Origin: Buxus sempervirens
Lineage: Eukaryota > Streptophyta > Magnoliopsida > Buxales > Buxaceae
Direction: 5' to 3'
Assembly: GCA_947561395.2 (NCBI GenBank)
Contig: OX387194.1
Location: 16,292,048-16,356,047, forward strand
DNA: 64,000 bases
The notes under the pieces were generated by a model. The model did no database searches and was not told the origin of the DNA. It saw only the letters and a program-made list of their open reading frames with translations. Position 1 is the first letter of the stretch. Each line of letters opens with the position of its first letter. Below, piece by piece: positions 10,604 to 23,371 of the stretch. The position numbers were made by a program, and so were the translations under genes.

Positions 10604-12940
10604 TAGCATGATAGACAAAAACTTTCCCATGTATTGTGACAGATTTTTGTATTTTGTTTTCGGTGATTGATTAACACACACCAAGTCCCAATAAGAGAAC
10701 GATCTCTTTTCTCAAAAACCAAGTGCAATAAAAAAGGCAGAAACAATCAGATGGCCCAAGGCCTAAGGACACATCATCTTGAGCTTTTTGAGTCACAAAT
10801 CTTGAGAAAAAGCATCTTGACTTGCCTAATCATGCTCTTTCTATCAAAATATGACTAGTGGGCTCTATGCTATGCAAGTAGAAAAGGAAACTAAGGAGGA
10901 AGGGTTGGTGACTCAGAAAGCCTATCCTCATATGAGCTCAACCCCTGAAGTGTCAAGCTTGAGGGAGAAGCCATATAAATAGGAAAAATAATAGAAAAAA
11001 GGTACTATAGTCTTTATCTTTACTACTATAAAAGGCACGAAGCTCCTTGTTGTTTGTTGATTTTTGCTTTCCCATACTATCCTTCTCCTTTTTGATATTG
11101 CCTCAGATGCCCATTTCCAAACTGCCTTAATAACCGTCCACTATCAAACATCACACTTTCGCCCCCTTTCACTTCCAACTGTTATCTCCCTTCAAACTCC
11201 ACATCGTTATCAGAATACATATCTTTATCTTTACTCTCTTTGACCATAAGTATCCCCATAGCTAAACACCATATTTTAAACTTTATCTTCTTTCAAATGT
11301 ATAAATAATATGTTTCAATTTGTCTTCTTTATGTCCCAACACTCTAAGAGAATCTATCCTCTATCACAAATCTCCAAAGAGAAGTGTAAGAACCACAGTT
11401 TAGTTTCTTTTTTCCTTTTTTACTTTTTCATGTCATTTATCTCTTGATTAGTATCTTAACGTTAATTGATGTTATTTAATATAATCGATTTTATTTAATT
11501 CATCTTCATCTTATCTTTTTTTAGTGTGTTTCTTTTTTCCCATGTCCTAGTTAGTTTACTTTTTTGCTTTTTTCTCCCATGTCGTTTATCTCTTGATTAG
11601 TATCTTAACATTAATTAATTTTATTTAATATGTAATCAATGTTATTTTATTCATATTCATCTTATCTTTTTTTCCTTTTTTTTTTCATGTCATTAATCTC
11701 TCAATTAGTATCTTAATTTTGGCTCCTATATATCAGTATAGGAAAACACTCTATAATCTATTTAATAAGAATGAATATAAAAGGAGCCATAATTAATATT
11801 TTAAAAACTAAAGATAACTATATATATTCTGAACAAATATAACTTCAAATAACTATAAATAATAATTCAAGGACTTCCAGAATACCATATTCTGGAAATA
11901 ATTATTCTAATATATTTAAATAACATGAAAAATCTTAATAAACAAATAAACTAACAATTATCTATATAATAATTATCTATTCACATAATTCCAATACATA
12001 CGAATTTTATTTCATGTAAGAAATATGAACATTTGTTTTTATAATAGAATATAATAATTTAGTTTCTTATAATAATAGGAGCCTTATTATAGGAACGAAT
12101 ATAATAGGAAACTCAATAATAGGAGATACGAGCAGCCCAAAACTCCTGTAAAATTGAACAGCAATGAATAGATGCTTAAGAACCATTCTTTGTATTTTTA
12201 ACACACTAAGCTTCACATTATTGAATGATGGGGAATGAACTTGGATGCAAGAGTCTGACCATCCTAACAAAAAGGAAGAACTGACAATGAAGAATAGACT
12301 AATAGAAAGAACCTCACTCAACAGAATTCACTCTGAGATGGTGTCTAATACAAGGTCCTTCTAATGCCTTCCTTCAAGTTTTTGGAACTTTTCTAGCATG
12401 GGATAATTTCCATATATCCCTCAATGTCAAGTACTAATATAATTATTGGAAAAAGAGCATTAGCATGTCATATTCAGAAGCAGAGGTTCAATAAAGGAGG
12501 TGTGAGGTTGTAGGTCTCCGGGAGTTGTTGGGTATAGAAATTGTAGGCATCTACTTTTGGTTGGCCACTGTGTCTCTTCTTCTTCAGAACCAGTTTTTCA
12601 TCTTCTGGCTTCTGATAATACTTATTAAGATCACTCCCACACAACCTCAAAAGCTAATTGCAATCAGCCAACCCATAACCAAGAAGTATTAGTGATTGAA
12701 ATGCATACTGATCAAGTAATCCTGAATTTATTACCATTTTCAAATAATCCATAATAAGGTCATAAAAAGTCAATTGCATGGATCTCATCGATATGATCAA
12801 AATCCGCTTTTATGCCATATTTTATTTAACATTCAGATTATAGGATACAGTCTCTAGAAGTCGAATGGCGCAAATCTTAGAACAGCTCTGGCAAGCCAAG
12901 CCATTATAGGAAATGAAAAAGAAAAAATTATTATGAATAT
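10604..12940. other. Unit 2 upstream spacer with an AT-rich insertion
   Basis: Unit sequence runs to about 11005. A block at about 11005-12130 then has no match in unit 1, where the equivalent flanks are near 4780 and 5120; it starts near CTTTATCTTTACTACTATAA and is an insertion of undetermined class. From 12130 the unit continues with the exon-like remnant (minus strand, about 12130-12270) and pieces of the conserved IAIGFLGLCG segment near 12490-12680, now frameshifted. No intact gene. Confidence 0.5.
11405..11720. repeat. About 2.5 copies of a ~135-bp degenerate tandem repeat
   Basis: The phrase CATGTC-TTA-TCTCTTGATTAGTATCTTAA recurs at about 11430, 11577 and 11685, each followed by ATTAATT/TTATTTAATAT and, for the first two, by TTCATCTTATCTTTTTTT. 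It lies inside the AT-rich insertion. Confidence 0.7.
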
Positions 12941-15348
12941 ATATATATATTTTGGCAAGAAAATTTTCTGGAAATACATGATGGAAATGCCCACGAAAAA
13001 AACCATGTAAAAGACTGAAGCTTTTACAAACTTCCACTCAAGGAACTCATGTCAGAGAGTGAAATTCCTCAGAATAGTTTGGTGGGTAGTGTGTTTAAAA
13101 TCCACAGGTATCAATCAATCCATAGAGATGCTTGCCTAGTTTTCTGGAAAAATTCTTATTTAAGGTCCAAGAAAAAGAAATATCAAAAGACAACTAAGAA
13201 AGAAAATTAGGTATTTACCAGTGGGGCCTCAAGTCCCATTTCATTTCCACCTTCTATTAACAGAAAAATAAAATAAAATAAAGATAAAAACTCCCATTTC
13301 ATTGTCAATGAAGAGTCGCCATTTAGAACTCTGTCATAACAATAGAACCTTGCTTTATGGTAAAATTTCTCATAAGTGACTGAAGGCAATTCTCCCTTTT
13401 GAATTATATCAAGGGATCAATTCTTAGGTTTGGATCTCCATTTCTTACAAGAATTATAATTTATGTAAAAAAAGGGGAGGAAAAGAAGGAAAAAGACAAT
13501 AAATTCCCATGATCCCCAAGACTTACAGTTCATATTTAAAGAATGCTCATGACAATCATGTAAATCTATTATAAACTGTGTGAAAAAAATTATTAAAAAA
13601 TATATAATTTTTATTTCATTTTATTCCATTAAATTTGTTTTGCATATTTGTGGATTGCATGGAACACCAGTTAGACTTTTAATTTAAGAAAAGCAAGAAA
13701 TAGGAAACCCTTCATAGATCACATACCTAAGACATTTTAGATATGTGATAGAGGACCCATGAAATAGTAGCCCTGGTTCTTAAAATAGAAAGCCATATGG
13801 TTAAATACAGTGCTCAAACACAAATTGTAGCACAATAGCCTACATATTGCCAAAAATGGTTTGATCTGGGAAATGGTTACTCTATAAAATATCAGTAATA
13901 GCGGGGCTGATGTAAAATTTGGTCAGATTCAGCCGGTAACTACTTCCAACCCAATGGCAAGCATATTGGCTGATATAGATAAATCCAAGATATTATAGAA
14001 ATTATAAAACAAATATTACCGTTTGAACAAGTAACATACTCTAATACACTGAATTATCCAAATACCCTCGCACCAGGGGTACAGCACAAAATAACAAAGA
14101 ACACTAGACAAAAGAGGAATGCATGACCTAGTATTTAACTGAGAATCTTATCAATTCTCTTAAATATGAGCCTCAAAATGCTACACAATCTTCAGACTCT
14201 AATTTTCATTTAATGATATATGATACGGGCTAGCAAAAATTTAAGAAACTTGCACCTCCTAAAGCTCAAGGATATGTGTGTGTGTGTGTGCTTGTTTCAT
14301 TTATTCTCCCCTAATTAGTAACAGGACTTTATAAACATGAGAAACTAGAATGTACATACCAAGTCACCAGAAAAAAGGTTGCTGTATGTTTATATCTGAT
14401 TGTTTTGAAGCTTATGTAACTTAAACCTTTTTCAGGTTCAACACTTGGGAGAGAGCTCTAAGTCTTTGGGAACACCTAAGTCATCAACAAACTACCTTGT
14501 CACAATAATGGCTACTGTATGTTTATTGTGTTATTAATGTATATATCCGATAATGCAAAAACACATTATCAAAATTCAGTGAAATGGAGGATCCTTCATA
14601 GATACTCTCATATCATTAGCATCAGATGATTATTTCCTTGAATTCTAGACTAGTGCAAAGTCATTGTCTATAAAACACGTTTCAGACCAACCAGAACTTT
14701 AATGTGTCCGGCACACTTAAAAGTCGCCATTGCTCCTCAATATATCTGGTTTGAATATCAGTAGTAATAGTTTCAAGAATCTGGTCTTTAACTTGTTTTG
14801 GAACAATCCCTTGTTTCTTTCACACCATATATATGGTATACAGCAGTAAAAAATTAGAGCTCTTGATATAAGAAATAAAATCTGCTCCACAAAAGCGCAA
14901 ACTCAGCCATTAAAAGTACGAATAGGTCATATTTTCAAAACAAAATGAAGGTACTGCAGATTTGGAGCTGGAAGCGACCATGATTGATGAGTTACTTATC
15001 TAACTAACTGTAGCCATTGAAAATAAGAAGTGCCAATACATTGTTATTCAAAAGGATACCTGTATTAATTACATTTCTATAAACCAGTCTTCCTCTTAGA
15101 TGTTAATAATATAAGAACAAATGCTACAATTAATTCACATAAGATACAGCAAAAACATTTTTCAGGTAGTACACTGCTCTACAAGAAATCATATTTAAAA
15201 CTCTGCCATAACAATAGAACCTTGCTTTATGGTAAAACTTCTCATAAGTGACTGAGGGTAAAACTCCCTTTTGAATTATATCAAGGGATCAATTCTTAGG
15301 TTTGGATCTCCATTTCTTATAAGAATTATAATTTATGTAAAAAAGAGG

Positions 15349-15381
<33 letters not shown>

Positions 15382-16505
15382 GGTGTGGTGTTTGGGGTGC
15401 GCGGTGGGGAAGAAGGGAAAAAGACTCTAAATTCCCCTGATCCCTAAGCATCTAAGCATTACAGTTCATATTTAAACAAATGCTTATGTAAACCTATTAT
15501 AATTTTTGTGAAAAAAAATGATTTAAAAAATAAATACTTTTTATTTCATCTTATTCAATAAAATATGTTTTGCATATTTGTGGATTGCATGGAACACCAA
15601 TTAGACTTTTGATTTAAGAAAAGCAAGAAATAGGAAAGCCTTGATAGATCATGTACCTCAAGACATTTTAGGTATATGATGGAGGACCCATGAAATAGTG
15701 GCCCTGGTTCTTAAAATGGAAATTCATGTGGTTAAATACAGTGCTCAAACACAAATTGTGACACAATAGCCCACATATTGCCAAAAATGGTTTGATCTGG
15801 GAACTGGTTACTCTATAAAATATCAGTAATAGGGGGCTGATGTAAAATTTGGTCAGGTTCAGCCTGTAACTACTACTTCTAACCCAATGGCAAGCATATT
15901 GGCATATACAAATAAATCCAACATATATTAGAAGTTATAAAACAAATATTACCATTTGAACAAATGTGAGTAACATACTCTAAGACACTGAATTATCCAA
16001 ATAACCTGGCACCAGTGGTACAGCACAAAGTAACAAAGAACACTAGACAACAGAGGAATACATGGCCTAGAATTTAACTCAGAATCTTATCAATGCTCAT
16101 GAATATGAGCCTCAAAATGCAAAACAGTCTTCAGACTTTAATTTGAATTTAATGATATATAATACAGCCTAGCAAAAATTTAAGAAACTTGCACCTCCTA
16201 AAGCTCAAGCATGTGTGTGTGTGTGTGCTTGTGTCCTTTATTCTCCCCTAATTAGTAACAGGATTTTATAAACATGAAAAACCAGAACGTACATACCAAG
16301 TCACCAGAAAAAAAGGTTGCTGATTAAGTACAAAATAAACACTCACTAAAAGCAAGTGAAGTAAGACCATAACTCCTTACTAACAAACACTTTACCTACA
16401 GGAACACCTCATTCTCAAATCTTGGCACATGAGAGAATGACTACAAGCCAGAATACCTTGGTAAGCCAACCTTTAAAAGTGACAATCTCACTCCATGGTG
16501 AAATC
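12941..16505. repeat. Unit 3 downstream flank, itself partly duplicated
   Basis: Paralogous to the other unit flanks but longer. The stretch about 13312-14384 is repeated at about 15196-16322, both running from the TAACAATAGAACCTTGCTTT block to CACCAGAAAAAA-GGTTGCTG. The roughly 800 bp between them (14385-15195) matches nothing else I can see in the window and has no evident gene. Confidence 0.75.
15350..15380. repeat. G31 homopolymer
   Basis: Thirty-one consecutive G followed by a GT-rich tail. Sister copies have only GGGGAGG at the same place (about 13469 and 25957). It is either an extreme slippage expansion or a sequencing/assembly error. Confidence 0.8.
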
Positions 16506-17915
16506 CTAAAGCTCTGGTCTTTGGTGAACAAGTGCATCTTTTACAACTCCCAGGGGCATTCCAACATCCGAAACAGAGGAGGTGCCTGGTTCTGACTTTT
16601 GGTAAAACTTCAATATGAGAGTCAGAATTTGCAATACTACTAGAACCAACAGTAGAATGGCTGCAGCTACCATTGGGACCATTTCCCACGTAACACGATG
16701 ACTGTTACATCTCCGATAGCTGCAAATTTGATTGCGAACAAGATGGACATTGCGATTACATTTGACATCTGGAACCTAGAGACTATTAAAGATTTCAGGC
16801 AACTCCTTCTCAAGTGTAGGACGGCAATAGATGATGCCATGGTCAGCAAGAAGCTTTGCATCATCCGGTGTGCGAATGAGTTCACACATCAACTGCAAAT
16901 AAGCGCATGCCTCGTGACCATTTGGACCCATTTGTTGTACAAACTCATAACGCATCAGGTTCCCGAGCACAATCTCTGTTGTAGAATTTATTACAATGGA
17001 AGGCAAGGAAACAGAAGCACCAAACCAAGTTTTATTGAACCTTATACCTCTTGTACCCATTCCTCCATTGTCCTCAAAAGAGATGCCTGATAGCTGCAGC
17101 TTCGTTGCATTACGGACAACAAATAATTCATTGTCATATTCATCGTTGCTACTACTTTCATTGCTGTCATCATTTTCACCAGCATTGTGAGTTGAGCATC
17201 TTGGCCCAGCCAGCAGTAGCCAAAAACCATGTATAATATCTGATGGTTCATCCATAGCCCTTGTAATGGCAGGGACAATCAAGAAGTCGAATAAGGCCCT
17301 CTGTGGCAGGTCCATTGGCGGTTCCACTTTCCTGAGTGAAGAACCTTCTGAAAGAGCTTTGTTTCATCAACTCCAGAATTATGAGAGGGATCTGTTCCCC
17401 CAAACAAACAAGATACTGACTATTCTTTCGATTGCACGTCTGTCTTCTTGCTCACCAAATATATCATCCTCTGGGGGGTAACCCAGTAGCTTCCAACCAC
17501 CCAAAACATAGATTGCAGCTTGTAACATAAAGCAACCACCCTTGATTATCATTGATATGAAATCGTCTCCAGAAAGATGATTGATTAAGTCATCATTCTC
17601 GTACAGAGCTCTAGCTTCACTCTCTACCCTTTTTATGGCTTCCTCATACAAACGAGTAGTTTCCGGTTCTTCACTGCTTCTTAACACATGTTTCCAGGAC
17701 TGTTCTTTTTCTGCTTCACATTTACCATCAGGATTTTTTGAGTAGAATGGCCCAAAACTAATTGGTGTGGCTGGATTACGCAGATGTTTTATAGCCCTAC
17801 TTTCACTGACAGGTTTGCTATGAAAGCAGAACTGGCATATGAGAGGCCTAGGAAGCACCTGTTTGGAGTCCTTATTCTTGTAGTTCCTGCCGGTTATGGT
17901 GGTAGGCACAGCCAT
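16506..17915 (-). pseudogene. DUF247 family gene, copy 3 (broken)
   Basis: Minus-strand DUF247 copy with an intact start (MAVPTTITGRNYK). The first 178 codons are open through SFGPFYS and CFMLQA, but the family DGCF aspartate is G (KGGCF). Between about 17300 and 17400 several small deletions, compared with copy 2, destroy the NQIPLIILKEL-KQSFFQ segment. The frame resumes (PMDLPQRALFDFL) to about 16776, where a TAG follows FNSL. The remaining C-terminal helix and tail are recognisable down to 16506. The density of lesions marks this as the oldest of the broken copies. Confidence 0.9.
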
Positions 17916-20900
17916 TGCAGATCAGAATTCAATTGAGGGGAACAGAAAAAATAAAAATGATCATAGTTGTGAACAAGAAGTGATAATTGATGCAACTTTT
18001 TCTTTACTCCCTACTGCTTTAATAATGTAATGTTGCTTTGGATGCTCCTTTTAATAAAAAGATGACTAGTGGGTTCTGTACTAAACAAACAGGTAATCAA
18101 CTACTTTCTTTGTGGAGGAAAATTTGGTGATTCAACAAACCTGAGCTCGTGTGAACTAGAGCCCTGAACCGTCCATCTCCTTGACCCTTGTCATAGGAGT
18201 CAAAAAAAACGAAGTGCACTAATAAGGCAGAAGCAATCAGATGGTCTAAGGCTTGAGGACATAGCAGTTCTAGCTTTGTGGGTAACAACTCTGAAGAAAA
18301 AGCACATTCGCTAGCCTAGTCATGCTCTTTCAAATCACAACATGGCTAGTGGTCCATACTGTACAAGTAAAAAAAAAAAAAAAAGAAAAAGCAACTTAAA
18401 GTAGGAAAGGTTGGAGATCCAGCAAGCCTGAGCTTATGTTAGCACATGCCCTGGACTGTCAATATCCTTGAGCTTTCTGAATCACATCCTTGAAACTATG
18501 TACATGGACTTGCCTGGGTCCAGATTGCTTGTTGGGTAAGGGTACTGAACAAATTGTTGGAATGATGTTAGCCAAATGAAAAATCTGGGCATATCATATA
18601 ACCAAAAATTTATGACCATTAATGAAATTGGGAACACTAAATTACAAACGAAAAAGACATTTTAAAATTCTGCACTATATATGATACTCAATACAGGCAG
18701 GGCATGCCATTGTACCATATGCTTGTTAGCATGATATACAAAAACTTTCCCATGTATTGTGACAGATGTTTTCATATATTGTTTTGGGTATTTGATTAAC
18801 ACACACCAAGCCCCAAAAATAAGGGGGTCTAGGGGCAGCCATCCTTGGGTGGATGGATCACAAGAGGTAGCATCCCCCATTAGAGGGTTGTAGCCAAAGT
18901 CCTTGATACACGCGCGCGCACACACGTGTAAGCACACGTACACAAACAAACTCAAGCGTGCACACACACAATCACGTGTGTGTGTGTGTGTGTGTAGGTA
19001 AGTGTCTTTTTGGATTATGTCTTTCTTTTAATTGTTCTGGTCCGAGAGGTGGCATAGAAACTTGTAAACCTAATTCCTCAGAGATTCTAATGTCTACCAT
19101 GAACATAAACATAACACTGAACCATGTAAGACTTGCTATGTTCTATCTTTTTTTATTTTATATTTGCTAATATCCATGGTTTGAATTCACAACATGACAT
19201 TTACTCTTAAGAAATTGGGTTTATCATTCTCTTCATTACTGTTGAAATTGTTTATGGATTTCGACAAGAAAGCATATCATGCATAATGAGCAGATCTATT
19301 TAAAACAGAACATGCCAACAATATGTTATTAATCAAATCAGAGAAAGCCTAATAAAACCAAAATGAATCACACAAGCTTACGCACTGTTCCTTAATCTAT
19401 GCTGAAGTAAAATTATATCTTGAAGATTTCTTGCTATATTTTTTTTTTAATTGGGAAACCAGATTAAATAGTCCATCCATACCAGGGTAATCCACATTCA
19501 AATCAATCCGGAAATTCTCACTGAATAAGCTAATTTTAGGATCCACTGCAAGCTTAAAACCACAATGGGAACTCAATCATGGGAAGGATTAGTTAGGATG
19601 ACTCCACAATGTGTAAGTTAAGACGGGTAAGCCATGGTTAGTCAAACATTTTCAGAATGACCCATTTATGAATTAGGATTTCCAACCAGTTCGCAAATAA
19701 GTCTGCAAATGGTAAGAAATTCAGATTATAACCCGAGTGGGATTCTGAAAGTTCTTGAATAGAAATGACAGAAATCTCTAACCTTGGACCTGGAGCCCTT
19801 CATTTTCTTCTTTATTTGAATGACTATGGTAAGAACTTCCATACTGTGTCAAGTCACTAATTTGAGGAATCCACCTGTGGCTGTGTAAGTTGCAAATACC
19901 AAAAGGGTAAGAAACAAAGTGTCCTCCCTTTATAACATCAATGATTATGTGTTCCACATCAACTTTAGCTTTCAAAATCCATCTAAATATCGTGTTGTCT
20001 TCTCTCCATCTCACTGTGGCTTAGATCTAAAGAAAGATAGAATCAAATTGTTCCCAACATTGGTGTATGAAAGAAACTTTTATAGGTGCTTAAGAACCAT
20101 TCTTTGCCTTTTTACCACACTATGCTCCATACCTGGAACAGAAACCGGTCCCAACAAAATGAGTTGTTATCAGATAATATGAACCATTGGATAGGTATGG
20201 GGACGAATTGAATTCATGAGCCCAACCACTGTGACAAAATGCAAGAAATAAAACTGAAGAATAAACTTATATCAAAAATCTCACTCAACAGAATTTACTC
20301 TAATATGGTGTCTAATACAGGCTTCTTACCATTCTCTTATCAAATGCTTTGGTATTCAAGTTCCTGGAACTTAAAATTTCCATAGGTCACTCAACTCTAA
20401 CAGCTGAAATAGGAAAAAGAGCATTATCATGTGATATTATGAAGCAGAGGTCCACTAAAGGAGGAGCTGTGAGGTTGTAGGGACCCAGGTGTCCTTGGAT
20501 ATAGAAAATTATAGGCATCCAATTCCGGTTGACTATTGTTCAGAATCAATTTTTCTTGTTCTGGCTTCTTGCAATAGTTATTAAGGTTAAAACTCCCACA
20601 CAAACCTAGAAAGCCACTTGCATTCACCAACCCATAATAAGATCAGATAAAGCAAGATCAACTTAATTCCTGGAGACATTAGGGCTTGAAATGCAAAACG
20701 ATCAAGTAACCCCGCATTTATTGTCAATTTCAGTCCTCAAAGGAGTAGCCATACCGTTGCACTGGATCTCATTGAGATGATCAAAATCCATTTTTCATGC
20801 CACATTTCAACAATCAAATTGCAGGATACAAGCCCTAGAAGTGGAACGGCTCAAATCATAGCATAGTTCTGGCAAGGCAAGCCATTATAGGAAATGAAAA

Positions 20901-21640
20901 AAATATAAATATATTCTTGCCTAATTAATGGTTTTTTGTTAGCTTTTTACAACAAAAATTTATGGAAATACCTGATGGAAACTGAAGCTTTTGCGAACTC
21001 TCCTAACTCATTGGTCATCAATCGGACCATACTTTACAATAGATCTATAGTCAGTTAAAAGCAACCTCAGATGCTTTAGATCCCTGTCATTTCATCTCCA
21101 CCTCGTGTTTTTGTAGGGTACAAACCTAAACATTAAATCAAATAAAATAAGACTTCCTCTCGATTTCCATCCAAGAAAGTCAATTTGCTGTAATATTACA
21201 CGAAATGCTTCTCAAGTCCCAAAGCCATTTCATATTAATCTGGCTTGACACATTTTCACAAATTGATCCAACAGAATTTTTTCATTCTTGAAAATCTAAA
21301 TGGGGATGAGCTACCCATAAGATTCATCTATCAAACTGTATAAATTTCCACAGATAAGAACAGAAATCAAACGAAAACATCCAAACTACAACAACGTGAC
21401 CGACAACTGGGCACTTCGCTTCCAATTTCCTCTCCCAGTCGTTAAATAAAAAATGTCTAAAATAAAAAAAATATATCCTCGTTTTTGAAAAGAGAGACCG
21501 AGAGAAAAGGGGAAGGCGGACTGTACATTTACAGTTAATCACGTGATGGCTTTCCGGTAGGTTGTTGATGGAAACGAGAAGTGAAATGGGTCGACCGGGT
21601 CCTCGACCGATTTGGTCCATTTCCAGCGTTCATGCCTAAT
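17916..21640. other. Unit 3 upstream spacer and a truncated next unit
   Basis: It begins with the usual DUF247 upstream spacer, including the TRIM empty site near 18723. CA/TG tracts lie at 18911-18995. The exon-like remnant LCGSFNLNNYC is open on the minus strand at about 20427-20630. From about 20940 to 21440 the start of another unit flank is visible (matching 5990-6545), but it has no DUF247 gene. No complete gene. Confidence 0.55.
18911..18995. repeat. Alternating purine-pyrimidine tract (CG/CA/TG)
   Basis: CGCGCGCG runs into CA repeats, ACACGTGT, further CA repeats and then (GT)n. Such alternation can adopt left-handed DNA and is unstable in length. Sister units lack it. Confidence 0.75.
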
Positions 21641-23371
21641 AGTGTAAATGGGTCAGATTTGGACCGGATCCACTAAGATTTGAATCCGATTAAGTTGTAG
21701 GTATTCGAATCCGATTAAATATCCGACAAATCCTTCATATTTGTTATTGAATCCGAATCCTAATATGGTTATAAAATTTGTACTTGAATCTGATTAATAC
21801 TCAGATCCAATTAAATTTGCCTTTTTCATACCTACTACTTTTACATATATAGTATGTTTGTCTATTTACTTATATAGTATGTTAGCCTATTTACTTAAAC
21901 AACTTTATAAAATTCAAAAAATTTCAATCATACTTTAAATTTAATCAGATTCGGATTTTTATCAGACGCATATAGTAAGATCTAAATCTGAATCCGATTA
22001 TTAAATGGAACTAATCTTTGCATCTGTATTTGATCCACTAAACATTTATTCAAATAAAGATCCGATTAAACCGGATAAATTTAATCGAAACCGAACGATA
22101 ATCAGATCAGGATCTGACCAATTGACAACCCTAGTTCATGATGTTTCTACCGGGTTGTGGAGAGATGATCCAAGTAATTTGATTGCTGGTGGTGTTGCCA
22201 CCTTATCACGGATCAATGCCACCGATTGGCCTCTCTGGTTCAGCCCTTGAATTAACCCATTAACCCTCCCAACCGGCCGGTTGTTATATCGCAAGGTAGA
22301 CTGAGACAGAATTCTTTTTTAAGGTCTGGGTTGCCCCGGCTGGGATCAATCATATCATCGAACCAATCCGGTTCACATCATGCCATTGGTCTTCAGTTCT
22401 TTTAAAATGCCATGGTCACCTCTGTAGGTTCACATACCCTCACAAGCAACTTTTGAAGCATAAATTGAATTTTGCCAAACTGCATAACCCAGGCAAGTGT
22501 ACCATGCATGGGAAACATGCTCAAAAGTTCTTAAAAATTAAGGACCACATAATTCTCAGTTAATGAGGCTCATATTTGCCCTGTTGCAATGTAGGAAGAT
22601 AAGCAACTGCTTTGCTTGTTATCTTGAAAAAAAATATATGGGTAGAGTCACTGAATAATCATGGAAGGTGCACCTACCATAAGAATCATGACAAACTTTG
22701 TTTGCTTCCATTCCCAGAAGACCACATCATATGGTCAATGAAATCAAAACAACCATATCTTTTTGTGGTTTATTCCACAAGAGGAGCAACACAGTACAGG
22801 CCTCAGCTCCAAGAGCAGCCAAGTTCCATCCTACCCCAGTAGCTTCCTGCTCGCACTTCACCTGCTCTGGAGAATTTCGTTCGTGGCTTTTACCGGGCAC
22901 AAGAATTAACCAAGTGGAAAACCTCCGCCGGAATATTCAACCTCCTGAAAATCAAATAAAATTCCTGCATGTTAGAACAACTGCAGAAACCACCCAATTC
23001 TCAATCCGGTTTTTGTTTATTTTAACTCAGAACAGAGGCTTTACTATCAAGTTTGAATTCTCTGCATTTAGTGATGAGGTATGTCACTCATCACAGTAAT
23101 TCTAAGGAGTCACACAGACTCCCAGAACTTCAAAAGATGCAATCACTAACACACTAGTTTAAAATTTTTGTTCTCAATAACCCCAACGTCACCTAATGAG
23201 CAACAGCAGCTGGTAAGTCATCTTTTTCTTGGGTCCATAAAGATTGCAAAATTTTTTGATGAATCATGAAGATTGCAAAATAAGCATGACAAGTTGCCAT
23301 TAACTCTACTTCATTCAATCGGCAATGGTTTTTATAGAGAGCACTGAAGGGTAAGGTTTTTTTTTTTTTTC
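21641..23371. other. Non-genic DNA with ATCCGATT-rich block
   Basis: About 21650-22110 is dense in motifs such as GAATCCGATTAA and GATCCGATTAAA. The rest, to the LINE, shows short open frames without recognisable products. I see no supported gene. Confidence 0.4.

Noticed and set aside
22005-22250. 81-codon open frame in the ATCCGATT-rich block
   Set aside because: Composition follows the repeated motif and no family resemblance was seen.
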